Source: JAICUY01 sp038250515
GTDB taxonomy: Bacteria > Chloroflexota > Limnocylindria > QHBO01
Length of the DNA stretch: 64,000 nucleotides
Direction of reading: 5' to 3'
Assembly: GCA_038250515.1 (NCBI GenBank)
Contig: JBBSCG010000003.1
Span: forward strand, 24,841-88,840
Part shown: positions 26,167 through 34,856 of the stretch, piece after piece
How the letters are laid out: each line of letters begins with the position of its first letter
Numbering within the stretch: the first letter of the stretch is position 1
Notes under the pieces: generated by a model
The model's input: only the letters and a program-made list of their open reading frames with translations
What the model was told of the DNA's origin: nothing
Databases searched by the model: none
Position numbers and translations under genes: made by a program

Positions 26167-26703
26167 ATGACGTTGCTCTCCCGACCAACCGTCCTGCTTG
26201 GGCCGGGTGCATCGGGCGGAATCGAGCGACTGGTGCCCTACGTCGACGGGCTTGAACGCCGCGGCCTTACGGCGCGGGCCGTTGCGCTGTCCCGCGGCAA
26301 AACCGACCCGGCCCTGGCAGCGTACCGGGCCGCACTTGCACAGCTCGCGCCGGAACGGACGGTCATCGGCGGGCACTCATTCGGTGGCCGCGTTGCGTCG
26401 CTGCTGACCGCCGAGATCGAGGTCGCCGGATTGGTCCTCTTTGCCTATCCGCTTCATCCACCCGGAAAGCCGCATCTCTGGGACGAGCGCACCGCCCACT
26501 GGCCGGCCATCACCTGTCCGGTGCTGCTGCTCTCCGGTGAGTCGGACCCCTTCGCGGAAATCGGGCTGCTGCGCGCCGCCATCAAACGGTTGCCGAATGC
26601 CGAGCTGGTGACGTATCCGCGGGTGCGCCACGGCATCGGTCCCGTGCTGGATGACGCACTCGACCGGGTCGCAGGCTTCGTCAAGTCGCACGTCGCGTAC
26701 TAA
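26167..26703 (+). CDS. Alpha/beta hydrolase, Tex30/KANL3-like
   Basis: Small cytoplasmic hydrolase of 178 aa. The oxyanion region reads LLGPGASGG, the nucleophile elbow GHSFGGR (Ser near residue 65), with Asp in GESDPF and His in VRHGIG. Length fits the short Tex30-like group. TATGCT at 26155-26160 lies 6 nt before the ATG. It is divergent from the GH25-like gene. Substrate unknown. Confidence 0.82.
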   Translation: MTLLSRPTVLLGPGASGGIERLVPYVDGLERRGLTARAVALSRGKTDPALAAYRAALAQLAPERTVIGGHSFGGRVASLLTAEIEVAGLVLFAYPLHPPGKPHLWDERTAHWPAITCPVLLLSGESDPFAEIGLLRAAIKRLPNAELVTYPRVRHGIGPVLDDALDRVAGFVKSHVAY

Positions 26704-26756
26704 ACCGAATATTCGATGGGCCGAGCCGGGCATGGTATCTTCGGCACATTCCGCGG

Positions 26757-26832
26757 GCGGGAGTAGCTCAGTTGGTAGAGCGTCAGCCTTCCAAGCTGAA
26801 TGTCGCGAGTTCGAACCTCGTCTCCCGCTCCA
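26757..26832 (+). tRNA. tRNA-Gly(UCC)
   Basis: Full cloverleaf: acceptor GCGGGAG pairs with CTCCCGC, D-arm GCTCAGTTGGTAGAGC, anticodon stem TCAGC/GCTGA around loop CTTCCAA (anticodon TCC), T-arm GCGAG-TTCGAAC-CTCGT, discriminator T and an encoded CCA at 26830-26832. Confidence 0.95.
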
Positions 26833-26928
26833 AAGCACATCGGTGGCTGCCTGAATGGCAGAAAGCACTCCGAGGTCGCCTCGAGCAGGGGGCAGCGGGG
26901 CTGGCCTACGGCCCTGGCCTGGCGCATG

Positions 26929-29448
26929 ATGACCGTCGTGCGCTCTGATCTCCCCAGCGGCACCGTCACCTTCCTGTTCACCGACATCGAGGGTTCGACC
27001 AGGCTGTTGCACGAGATCGAGGCTGAGGCCTATGCCGATGCCCTGGCCGAGCACCGCCGCATCGTGCGCGAGGCGTTCCGGGCCGAGGGCGGGGTAGAGG
27101 TCGACACCCAGGGGGATGCCTTCTTCGTGGCCTTTCCAACCGCGCCAGGCGCTCTGCGGGCAGCGGCTGCGGCGAACGAAGGACTGGCGCCGGGTCCGAT
27201 CCGCGTGCGGATGGCCATCCACACCGGCACGCCGTACCTGACCGAGGAGGGCTACGTCGGGGTCGACGTCCACCGCGGTGCGCGCATCGCGGCGTCCGGC
27301 CACGGCGGCCAGGTGCTCGTCTCAGCCTCCACGGCTGCCCTCCTTGGCACGGATGGGCTGCGTAACCTGGGCGAGCACCGCCTCAAGGACCTTTCGGCAC
27401 CCGAGCGCATTTACCAGCTCGGCGACGACGACTTTCCGGCACTCAAGTCGCTGTATCGGACCAACCTGCCGGTACCGGCGACCCCGTTTCTGGGTCGCGA
27501 GCGGGAGCTGGCCGAAGTGGTCAAGCTCCTGGAGCACGACGACCTACATCTGCTCACCCTGACCGGGCCGGGCGGCACCGGCAAGACGCGGCTCGCCCTG
27601 CAGGCCGCGGCGGAGGCTTCCGAGTCCTTCCCCGACGGCATCTACTGGGTGCCACTCGCGCCCCTGCGCGACCCCGAACTCGTGCTCTCATCGGTTGCGC
27701 GGACGCTTGAAGTCAATGAAGAGCCCGATCGCCCCATCCAGGACACGCTCAGCGCGCACCTGGCGGGCAAGCGCCTGTTGCTCGTCCTCGACAACCTCGA
27801 GCACCTGTTGCCGCAGGCGACCGCACCGATCGCCGCACTCCGTGACGCAAACGGGTCTTCCCTCCTGGTGACGAGCCGCGAGCGGCTGCGGATCCGCGGC
27901 GAGCAAACCTGGCCGGTGCCGCCGCTCGCCGACAAGGACGGGGCGGCGCTGTTCGTGGCTCGTGCGCAAGCGGTCGACCCGTCCTTCACCCACACCCCCG
28001 CAGTTGACGAACTGTGCGCTCGACTCGACGAGCTTCCGCTGGCGATCGAACTCGCCGCCGCCCGCACCGCGGTCTTCTCGAGCGCGCAGTTGCTCGAGCG
28101 ACTGTCCGGGCGCCTTGACCTGCTCAAAGGTGAGCGCGACGCCGATCCGCGCCAGCAGACGCTGCGCGCCACCATCGAATGGAGTCACGCCCTGCTCGCA
28201 CCGCCGGAGGCACAACTCTTCCGCGGGCTCGCGGTCTTTGCCGGCGGCTGCACGTATGACGCCGCCGAGCAGGTCTCGGGCGCGGACCCCGACACCCTGC
28301 AATCGCTCCTCGACAAAAGCCTTCTGCGCAAACGGGATGCCGCCTACGGGCCTCGTTACTGGATGCTCGAAACGATCCGCGAGTTCGCCGCCGAGCGGCT
28401 CGAGGAGTCGGGCGAGGCCGAGCCGTCACAGCGGCGGCACGCCGAGCACTTCATGGCCCTGGCCCAGGACGCGGAGCCGAATACACGCTCGTACTCCGCC
28501 GAGTGGATCGAGCGGCTAGAGATGGAGCATGACAATCTGCGCGCCGCGCTCGACTACCTCGCGGCCTCAGGCGAAAACGAACTGGTCTTGCGATTGGCCG
28601 GAGCCCTGTCGGATTTCTGGCACTACGGGGGGCACGTCGCCGAGGGCTGGCGTCGTCTCGAGAGCGCACTCGAACCAGAGGAGCGCCCGACGGCGGCCCG
28701 TGCCAGGGCCCTCACTGGGGCTGCCGACATGGCGTATGGGAGCGGAGATGCTGCAACAGCCAGGTTGATGGCCGAGAAGGCGCTCGCGCTCCATCGCCAG
28801 CTTGGGGACACGTGGGGCGCCGCATATGCGCTGAACCTGCTCGGCGTGGCCTTCATCGAGGAAGGAGACTTCGAGCGGGCGCAGCAGCTCGTCGAAGAGG
28901 CAGTAGATCTCTTCCGCCGGCTCGGCGATGACCAGTTCACGCTCGCGGCAACTCGCACTCTGGCATTCGCTTACTACAGCCGCGGCGACCTCGACCGCGC
29001 CCGCACGCTCCACGAAGCGAACCTTCGCCGGGCGAGAGCGGGGGGCATGAAGGAGACCGAGGCTGGGACGTTGGGCTCCCTGGCGATCATTGCCGTCGAC
29101 CAGGGCCGCGTCGATGACGCGCTCGCGTTGGTGAAGGAAAACGTATTGGTCGCGCGCGACCTTGGCTCCGCGCACGGAATCGCGCAGAGTCTCTGTCGCG
29201 CCGCCGATGTTCTCGCCCGGTTCCTCGGGAATGCGCACGCGGCCGCCCAACTCCTCTCCTGCTTCGAGGGCCTGCGACAGCAGATCGGCGTCAGCGAGGC
29301 CTGGGTCTCGAGGATGAACGAGCAGACGCTCGCGGCCGTCCACGCGCAACTCGACGCCGCCGCCTTTGCCGACGCATGGGAGCAAGGCCGGAAGCTGACG
29401 GTCGACGAGGCCGTCGCGCTCGCCCTCGGCTCGGTTGAACCGGCATGA
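26929..29448 (+). CDS. Class III adenylate/guanylate cyclase domain fused to AfsR-like ATPase and TPR repeats
   Basis: Large cytoplasmic regulator of 839 aa. Residues 1-175 are a class III cyclase domain (TVTFLFTDIEGSTRLL with the first metal Asp; VDTQGDAFFVAF with the second). Residues 195-470 are an NB-ARC/AfsR-like ATPase with Walker A GPGGTGKT near 213 and Walker B LLLVLDNLEHLL. Residues 480-830 hold helical TPR-like repeats (GDTWGAAYALNLLGVAFIEEGDF). There is no DNA-binding domain. Start choice among ATG 26926, 26929 and GTG 26938 is uncertain. A decayed second copy overlaps its stop (ATGA). Confidence 0.88.
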   Translation: MTVVRSDLPSGTVTFLFTDIEGSTRLLHEIEAEAYADALAEHRRIVREAFRAEGGVEVDTQGDAFFVAFPTAPGALRAAAAANEGLAPGPIRVRMAIHTGTPYLTEEGYVGVDVHRGARIAASGHGGQVLVSASTAALLGTDGLRNLGEHRLKDLSAPERIYQLGDDDFPALKSLYRTNLPVPATPFLGRERELAEVVKLLEHDDLHLLTLTGPGGTGKTRLALQAAAEASESFPDGIYWVPLAPLRDPELVLSSVARTLEVNEEPDRPIQDTLSAHLAGKRLLLVLDNLEHLLPQATAPIAALRDANGSSLLVTSRERLRIRGEQTWPVPPLADKDGAALFVARAQAVDPSFTHTPAVDELCARLDELPLAIELAAARTAVFSSAQLLERLSGRLDLLKGERDADPRQQTLRATIEWSHALLAPPEAQLFRGLAVFAGGCTYDAAEQVSGADPDTLQSLLDKSLLRKRDAAYGPRYWMLETIREFAAERLEESGEAEPSQRRHAEHFMALAQDAEPNTRSYSAEWIERLEMEHDNLRAALDYLAASGENELVLRLAGALSDFWHYGGHVAEGWRRLESALEPEERPTAARARALTGAADMAYGSGDAATARLMAEKALALHRQLGDTWGAAYALNLLGVAFIEEGDFERAQQLVEEAVDLFRRLGDDQFTLAATRTLAFAYYSRGDLDRARTLHEANLRRARAGGMKETEAGTLGSLAIIAVDQGRVDDALALVKENVLVARDLGSAHGIAQSLCRAADVLARFLGNAHAAAQLLSCFEGLRQQIGVSEAWVSRMNEQTLAAVHAQLDAAAFADAWEQGRKLTVDEAVALALGSVEPA

Positions 29449-29858
29449 CGGAGTCACGTTCTGACCTCCCCTCCGGCACGGTCACCTTCCTGTTCACCGA
29501 CATCGAGGGATCGACCAAGCTGTTGCACCAGCTCGGAGCCGAGGCGTATGCCGATGCCCTGGCCGAGACCCGGCGCGCTGCGCGCAGCGGCTGCGGTGAC
29601 CGACGGGCTGGCCCATGGTCCGATCCGGGTGCGGATGGCCATCCATACCGGCACGCCGCACCTGGGCGAGGAGGGCTACGTCGGCAGCGACGTGCACCGC
29701 GGCGCCCGCATCGCGGCGTCCGGCCACGGCGTGCTATCGATGAGCGACGGCGGCTCGTGGACCGGTGTGCTACCGAGGCGGACGCTGCCCGGCTGTGGGC
29801 CGATGGGCAGGCGATGAGCGTAGACGAGGCCGTCGCCTACGCGCTCATTGTCAGCTGA
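29445..29858 (+). pseudogene. Decayed tandem copy of the cyclase/ATPase gene
   Basis: The first 40 codons match the upstream gene (LPSGTVTFLFTDIEGSTKLL, EAYADALAE). A deletion then shifts the frame: GALRAAAAVTDGLAHGP to VRMAIHTGTPHLGEEGYVG is readable at about 29570-29730 in another frame. After a very large deletion that removes the rest of the cyclase, the ATPase and the TPRs, the original frame resumes with the last residues (ADGQAMSVDEAVAYAL). The copy therefore keeps both ends and little between them. Confidence 0.8.
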
Positions 29859-30065
29859 CGCGGCACAGGCCCAGGGAACCCGAATCGGCTCTCGACACGA
29901 ACCGCGCGCGTTTTGGACGTTCCAGTCCAAGTTGTCGATCAAGGCTCAGCCATTCACAGGATTCAGTGTGCGACGCACCTGATGTCCCATCGGGGTGACG
30001 AAGACACGATAACTGGACGCGTTTCGCTCAAGCCCCACGCTTGGTGCCACTGCGCTCACACGTCC

Positions 30066-30114
30066 CGGCCTTCCAAGGTCGATGTCGCGGGTTCGAACCC
30101 CGTCTCCCGCTCCA
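30066..30114 (+). pseudogene. 3' half of a tRNA-Gly(UCC) gene
   Basis: Begins at the anticodon region (CCTTCCAAGG), then variable loop, T-arm GCGGG-TTCGAAC-CCCGT, and CTCCCGC-TCCA as in the intact tRNA at 26757. T-stem changes are paired, so it comes from a different functional tRNA-Gly, not a simple copy of the intact one. No acceptor 5' strand or complete D-arm precedes it. It may be an old attachment-site scar or deletion remnant. Confidence 0.7.
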
Positions 30115-30138
30115 AATTTCCCACCGCGCGACAACGCG

Positions 30139-30309
30139 TCAGTCGGATCGAACGCTCCTCCGGGCCTCTTCGAGCATCGCGGTCAGCTCCTCATCACATT
30201 CCAGCTCGAACTTCACCGCGACGACATCGAGCATCTCGAGAGCGCGCTTCTTGAGCCGTTCCCTGTCACCGTTGTGAGCATGGCTCAGCGCCGCGTGGTA
30301 GCTCACCAT
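30139..30309 (-). CDS. Possible small protein of unknown function
   Basis: Fifty-six-residue frame rich in charged helical residues (HNGDRERLKKRALEMLDVV, ECDEELTAMLEEARR). It has no recognised family. The amphipathic composition looks more protein-like than the surrounding frames, but there is no clear ribosome binding site; existence is uncertain. Confidence 0.3.
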   Translation of the reverse strand: MVSYHAALSHAHNGDRERLKKRALEMLDVVAVKFELECDEELTAMLEEARRSVRSD

Positions 30310-30571
30310 CACGGTCCTGACCGCTAATCCGATTCTGCTGTGACCGTCCACACGTCCCCCTGGGTACGTGCGACGCCTCTCAGCACACTCCGTGCCCACG
30401 GGTAGGCCGAGGAGCGCGCAGCCCGCACCGTGAACAAGGAGCGCCGCGAAGCTGGCGAGACCAAGAGGAAGGCCTGAGCGCAGCTCGGCGGCGACAGGCT
30501 GAGCGGTTCGGTGCGAGACCGCCTGGCGCCGTGCAACCGCGTCGGCACCGGTGTTGCATGCTGCGTTGGGA

Positions 30572-31227
30572 ATGATCAACCGCTCAACTGCACCGATCAT
30601 CATCGGACCGTCCGTCGCGCGGGCCGCGGGAATCGGGCTCACCGCCTACGGCCTGATCGGAATCGTGCTCATCGCCGTGACGCTGCTGGTCGGCGGCGCT
30701 GCGCTCGGTCGCGTGGAACGTCTGACGGGTTCGCTGAACGGCACGCTGACCGCCGCCGCAACGACGGCGCGCAGCTCCGTCAAGGCCCTCGGTAACCTCC
30801 AGGAAGGCGTCGGCACCAGCAGTACGGCGGCCCACGACGCGAGCGGGCTCGTCGACCAGGCCTCGACTACCAGCGCGCAGCTGGGCGCAGCCATGACCCT
30901 GTCCATCCTCGGCGCGCAGCCACTGCTGCCCATGGCGGCCAGCTTCAACGACCTGTCGACGCAGCTGCGCAGCCTGTCGGGCGATCTGCGCTCGATATCA
31001 GCGGCGGGGACCTCGACCGGCTGCAGCTCGACATGCAGCGACTAACGACCCGCCTCGAGAGCCTCGACGCGAGCAGCGCGATCGTCACCGGCGGCAATCT
31101 GCGGCTCGCGCTCCTGGCGCTGCTCACCTGGCTCGCCTTTCTTGCACTTGGCTCGCTGCTGCTGGGGATCGCACTGCTCGCCTTCGTCCGCCGGCGCGTG
31201 CCTGTCGTTCCTGTCAGCGACGCTTGA
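30572..31227 (+). pseudogene. Membrane coiled-coil protein gene with a frameshift
   Basis: From ATG 30572 the first frame gives a membrane segment (GLTAYGLIGIVLIAVTLLVG), then a long Ser/Thr/Ala/Leu-rich helical region, and stops at 31045. The sequence continues sensibly from about 31005 in the -1 frame as GDLDRLQLDMQRLTTRLESLD and a second membrane segment (LALLALLTWLAFLALGSLLL), ending at 31227. The switch lies near GCGGCGGGGACC. Restored, the protein is about 217 aa with two membrane anchors around a coiled coil. A sequencing error, a recent mutation or a programmed -1 shift are all possible. Confidence 0.6.
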
Positions 31228-31241
31228 CGCCTGGCTGAACC

Positions 31242-32057
31242 TTACTGAACCTGACCCCGCAGCCACGCAACAACGTCGGCAACCACTGCCCGTCCCTCGG
31301 GCTCGTTATGCAGCTCGTGGCGTAGCCCGGGATACACCCGCCGGGTCACGCCCGGCACCCGCGCCAGCGGTTCGGAGGCTGACGGCGGCACGAGCCAATC
31401 CGCATCGCCATGCATTACCAGGGTTGGAACGTGGATGCGTCCGATCCCCGCCCGCGTCCGTGCCTGCGCTGCGAACGCCTCCCGGCCGAAGCGGAAGGTC
31501 TGGCGGTTGACGACAAGCGGGTCGCTGCGGAACGCCTCCGCGACCGCCGGATCACGTGACAGCACCGAGAAGTCGTCGTCGCCCGACACGCTGACCCACG
31601 GCAGGACGCGTCCGAGCACGGCCGCCGCCCAGCGCAACCACTTCGGATGCCCCGAATCCAGCCCCGGCGCCGACAGCACCATGAGATCCGGCTGCGGCCT
31701 CGCACTTTCCGCGTACTCGACGCAGATCAGGCCGCCCATCGAGTGGCCGTACAGCACCAGCGGCAGCCCCGGCCGCCGCGCAGCCGCCATCCGGCCCTCG
31801 AGATCGTCGAGCAACGACCGCCAAACCCGCACATCACCGCGACGCCCTCCCGACCCGCCAAAGCCCCGTTGGTCGTAGGCGCGCACCTCCAGACCCGCCT
31901 CGGAAAGCCACTCACCGACGTGCTCGTAGCGACCGCTGTGCTCCGATACGCCGTGAACGAGCAGTACAACGCCCCACGGCTCGCCGCGCGCGGCCCACGA
32001 CCGCGCGAGCAGCGGCGTGCCGTCGGCGGCGGCGACCGGATCGGTCTGTGAAGCCAT
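31242..32057 (-). CDS. Alpha/beta hydrolase, lysophospholipase / monoacylglycerol lipase-like
   Basis: Cytoplasmic lipase-like enzyme of 271 aa. Motifs: oxyanion HGVSEHSGRY, nucleophile elbow YGHSMGGL (Ser near residue 108), Asp in MHGDADWLVPP and His in GLRHELHNEPEG, all as in monoacylglycerol lipases. The ATG at 32057 is only 17 nt from the start of the opposite gene at 32075, and its CATTAT -10 box is the same DNA as that gene's GATAAT. Confidence 0.88.
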   Translation of the reverse strand: MASQTDPVAAADGTPLLARSWAARGEPWGVVLLVHGVSEHSGRYEHVGEWLSEAGLEVRAYDQRGFGGSGGRRGDVRVWRSLLDDLEGRMAAARRPGLPLVLYGHSMGGLICVEYAESARPQPDLMVLSAPGLDSGHPKWLRWAAAVLGRVLPWVSVSGDDDFSVLSRDPAVAEAFRSDPLVVNRQTFRFGREAFAAQARTRAGIGRIHVPTLVMHGDADWLVPPSASEPLARVPGVTRRVYPGLRHELHNEPEGRAVVADVVAWLRGQVQ

Positions 32058-32063
32058 AAGCCC

Positions 32064-32070
32064 GATAATG
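32064..32070. promoter_or_regulatory. Shared symmetrical -10 element for two divergent genes
   Basis: GATAATG reads as the -10 GATAAT for the plus gene (5 nt before ATG 32075) and, on the other strand, as CATTAT (7 nt before the hydrolase ATG at 32057). Both transcripts would be leaderless. Confidence 0.5.
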
Positions 32071-32074
32071 ACCC

Positions 32075-32695
32075 ATGGCCGACCTGTTGATCGAGGACCT
32101 CCTGCGCGACGAGGGCTTCCACAAGACCGATGCGCGCGCCGCCGCGCGCGAGGTGCTGGAGGCGAACGGCCTCACCCGGCCGGGCAAGGCGCGCATGGCA
32201 CCGGACAAGCTCGACCGCGTACGTGCCGCACTCGACCGTGCCATCGTGCGCCACTGCTCGGATCCGGCGTGCATCGCCGCGGTCGCGGCCGACCCGCGTC
32301 GCCACCTCGAGGTCAATCGACCGCGCTGCTCCATCTGCTCCGGTTCGAACAACCGCCGCGCACTGCGTGCCATGGCGGAGGCCTGTCTTGCGGCCGGCGT
32401 GCGGCGCGTGCTGATCGTCGGTGGGCGCTCGCCTGCGTACGTCGAGCTGGAGCGCACGCTGACCGAGCTCGAGCTGCGCTTTGTGGACGGCACCTCCAAC
32501 CTGCCCAACGGGACCGATGCGCTGCGCGACTGCGCCTGGGCCGACCTGCTCATCGTTTGGGCGCCGACGCCGTTGCCGCACAAGGTCAGCACGTTGTATC
32601 GGTCCGAGGTATGCGACGTCGCGCACCGCGTGATGGTCCATCGACGCGGGCTCGAGGCGCTGGCCCATGAGGTGGTGACGCACCTGTCGCGCTGA
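32075..32695 (+). CDS. DUF2325-like protein with N-terminal cysteine pairs
   Basis: Protein of 206 aa. The middle has two Cys pairs, CSDPAC and RCSICSGSNNRR, that could form a zinc site. The C-terminal 100 residues (RRVLIVGGRSPAYVELERTL, then WADLLIVWAPTPLPHK) have the Rossmann-like pattern of DUF2325. Function of this family is unknown. The gene is transcribed from the shared -10 element with the lipase-like gene. Confidence 0.6.
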   Translation: MADLLIEDLLRDEGFHKTDARAAAREVLEANGLTRPGKARMAPDKLDRVRAALDRAIVRHCSDPACIAAVAADPRRHLEVNRPRCSICSGSNNRRALRAMAEACLAAGVRRVLIVGGRSPAYVELERTLTELELRFVDGTSNLPNGTDALRDCAWADLLIVWAPTPLPHKVSTLYRSEVCDVAHRVMVHRRGLEALAHEVVTHLSR

Positions 32696-32728
32696 GGCTT
32701 GGCCCTGCACTTGCCAGAGGAGGCCCTC

Positions 32729-33400
32729 ATGCGCAAGTTCTTTCGCGACAATGGCCTCGCCATCTCGATGTTCGGGTTCTTCTTCCTCTTTGTCATCGGT
32801 CTGTCGATCACCGGCTGGATGGAGGAGAACAGCACTTTGGTGGAGCATGGACAGCCGGAGACCGGCTTCCTCGCCTACCTGTTCAGCGGTGCGTTCGGTG
32901 AGGCAATCTTCGAGAACTGGGAGAGCGAGTTCCTCCAGATGGCCGCCTACGTGGGGCTCACCGCGGTCCTGGTGCAGCGCGGATCCGCCGAGTCCAAGCC
33001 CGATGCTGGCCGCAGCCCGGTCGACGCCGATCCCGCCAAAAAGCCCGGTCGGAAGCGGGACGACGCTCCCTGGCCGGTCCGCGCCGGCGGCGGGTGGCTG
33101 AAGCTGTACCAGCACTCGCTGACCATCGCACTGGCGCTCATCTTCCTGTTCTCCTTCGCTATGCACGCCGTGACCGGCGCCGCCGATTACTCAGAGGAGC
33201 TCATGGCGCACGGCGAGCCAGGGATCTCGGTTCTGGGCTACGTCACCGGCTCGCGCTTCTGGTTCGAGTCGTTCCAGAATTGGCAGAGCGAGTTCCTGGC
33301 GGTCGGGATGCTGATCGTGCTGTCGATCTTTCTGCGCCAGCGCGGATCCCCCGAGTCGAAGCCGGTCGACGAGTCCAATGCCAAGACGGGCTCAGACTGA
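32729..33400 (+). CDS. DUF6766-family membrane protein
   Basis: Integral membrane protein of 223 aa made of two similar halves. Each half has a membrane helix, an FENWESEFLQM or FQNWQSEFLAV motif, a second helix and QRGS.ESKP. Residues 100-122 are a polar linker with basic residues. The ATG at 32729 has a strong ribosome binding site (AGAGGAGG), unlike the leaderless genes around it. Function unknown; the family is widespread in high-GC bacteria. Confidence 0.8.
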   Translation: MRKFFRDNGLAISMFGFFFLFVIGLSITGWMEENSTLVEHGQPETGFLAYLFSGAFGEAIFENWESEFLQMAAYVGLTAVLVQRGSAESKPDAGRSPVDADPAKKPGRKRDDAPWPVRAGGGWLKLYQHSLTIALALIFLFSFAMHAVTGAADYSEELMAHGEPGISVLGYVTGSRFWFESFQNWQSEFLAVGMLIVLSIFLRQRGSPESKPVDESNAKTGSD

Positions 33401-33482
33401 CCGTTCCGTCCCACGGCATCCGACGTTGCAAGCCCCCGACCGCCCCATGCCGCGACCGAGCAGGCTGGACGCCAAGTACGCC

Positions 33483-33577
33483 TAATGGGCCGATGCGGAA
33501 CCGGTATCTCAGCGCACCGCCGCCAAAGCGGCGTAATGGGCCGATGCGGAACCGGTATTTCAGCGCACCGCCGCGAG
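33483..33577 (+). repeat. 51-bp tandem repeat, two copies
   Basis: Unit starting TAATGGGCCGATGCGGAACC occurs at 33483 and again at 33534, nearly identical, with ACCGGTAT and CAGCGCACCGCCGC in each. Weaker echoes (GGAGCGGTATCG near 33590, GGATATAGCGCATCTCAGCA near 33653) follow. The period is 17 codons, but no frame here looks like a real protein. Confidence 0.75.
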
Positions 33578-33706
33578 GCCGCCCCGACGGAGCGGTATCG
33601 GCTCTCACGGGAGCCGTTACAGCGACATTCGAACCCGACCCAACTGTGGACCGGATATAGCGCATCTCAGCAGGCCCGATAGCTCACTTGCCTCAGCGGG
33701 CCCCGT

Positions 33707-33971
33707 TCAGTCATCCGCGCCGGATCCGAACACCAGCCGCCGGCCGCGACCCAACAGCCGCGGCAGATACGGGACCAGCATGGCGCTGACCGCCAACAGC
33801 AGAATGACCAGCGAGATCGGCCGGGTGATGAACACCGTGGGGTCTCCCTGGCTGATCTGGAGGGCGCGACGGAACTTCTGCTCCATGAGCGGCCCCAAGA
33901 TCACGCCCAGGATCATCGGCGCCACCGGAAAGTCGTATCGCCGCATGAGGAAGCCCACGACAACGTGTACA
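33707..33971 (-). pseudogene. 3' remnant of a tripartite tricarboxylate transporter TctA subunit
   Basis: The last 88 codons read VVVGFLMRRYDFPVAPMILG, then LGPLMEQKFRRALQISQGDP and a final membrane helix. This is the C-terminal end of TctA, a protein of about 500 aa with many helices; everything upstream is missing. The sequence beyond 33971 is unrelated. Confidence 0.75.
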
Positions 33972-34302
33972 CCCGGCGAAATATCCGGAAGGTCCGGTCG
34001 GGTCTGACCTCGATGTTTCCGTCGCGAGAGGAGCCGCCCGACGCGGAGGCGTAATGCGTCTGACCGGTCCCGATGCGGAGCGCAGCGTTCATCTGACGAA
34101 GGACACCGCTCTGCTTCGCCCACTCGCTCGCTGAGCGTTCCAACCGCAAAGCACGAAACGCGCCGCTACCGCTCCTCGACGGACACGACCCCGATGCCGT
34201 GTCGGTACGACATCTCTCCACCCAACCAGCCGGTGACCATGCGCAGGACCGATGCGATGCCGCCGGCGTGCCTCGCGTCCATATATCGGACAATTGATCA
34301 GA
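33972..34302. other. Gene-poor stretch with possible decayed coding pieces
   Basis: No convincing gene. On the minus strand about 34161-34280 reads GGIASVLRMVTGWLGGEMSY to a stop, which may be another 3' relic of an unknown gene, but I do not recognise it. Confidence 0.4.
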
Positions 34303-34848
34303 ATGACGAGCATGCGACAGACGCGGTACGTGGCGCTGCTGCGCGGCGTCAACGTCGGCGGTAACGCCAGGGTCTCGATGGAGGCGCTGCGCGAAACCTG
34401 CCCGTCCATCGGCTGCAAGGACGTCGCGACCTATATCCAGAGCGGCAACGTCGTGCTCAGCAGCTCACTCACGGCCGATGGGCTTCGCGACCGCCTGGCA
34501 TCCGCCATCGCCGAGCAGCTCAGCGTGCCGGCGGCGGTCATGATTCGGACCCACACGCAAATGGCGAAGGTCATCGAGGCCAATCCGTTTACCGACGCGG
34601 ACGCCGGCCACTTGCACGTCGCCTTCCTCAGTGATGAGCTGGACGACCGGGCGAAAGGCGCTGCCAACGAGATCTCGATGCCGCCCGAGGAGTTCGCCAT
34701 CCGCGGTCCGGAAATCTACCTGCACCTGCCGAACGGGATGGGCCAATCGAAGCTGCCGGCGGCATTGCTCAATCCGCGGCGGCTCGGCGTTGCCGCCACG
34801 GTGCGCAACTGGCGAACGGTCACGAAGCTTGTCGAGATGTCGGCGTAG
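34303..34848 (+). CDS. DUF1697 family protein
   Basis: Cytoplasmic protein of 181 aa that fits DUF1697 along its length: YVALLRGVNVGGNARVSMEAL, then VATYIQSGNVVLSS and a C-terminal ARNWRT-like VRNWRTVTKL. Function of the family is unknown. Start could be ATG 34303 or ATG 34312; the family usually begins a few residues before YVALLRG. Confidence 0.85.
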   Translation: MTSMRQTRYVALLRGVNVGGNARVSMEALRETCPSIGCKDVATYIQSGNVVLSSSLTADGLRDRLASAIAEQLSVPAAVMIRTHTQMAKVIEANPFTDADAGHLHVAFLSDELDDRAKGAANEISMPPEEFAIRGPEIYLHLPNGMGQSKLPAALLNPRRLGVAATVRNWRTVTKLVEMSA

Positions 34849-34856
34849 GCGAAGGG

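Noticed and set aside
26833..30065. A complete integrative element at the tRNA-Gly gene
   Set aside because: No integrase, excisionase or mobility gene is present and the half tRNA differs from the intact one, so I report only a possible scar.
33094..33660. Plus-strand frame containing a 17-residue repeat over the 51-bp tandem units
   Set aside because: It mostly overlaps the DUF6766 gene in another frame, has no ribosome binding site, and the repeat also reads open on the other strand, so the open frame is uninformative.
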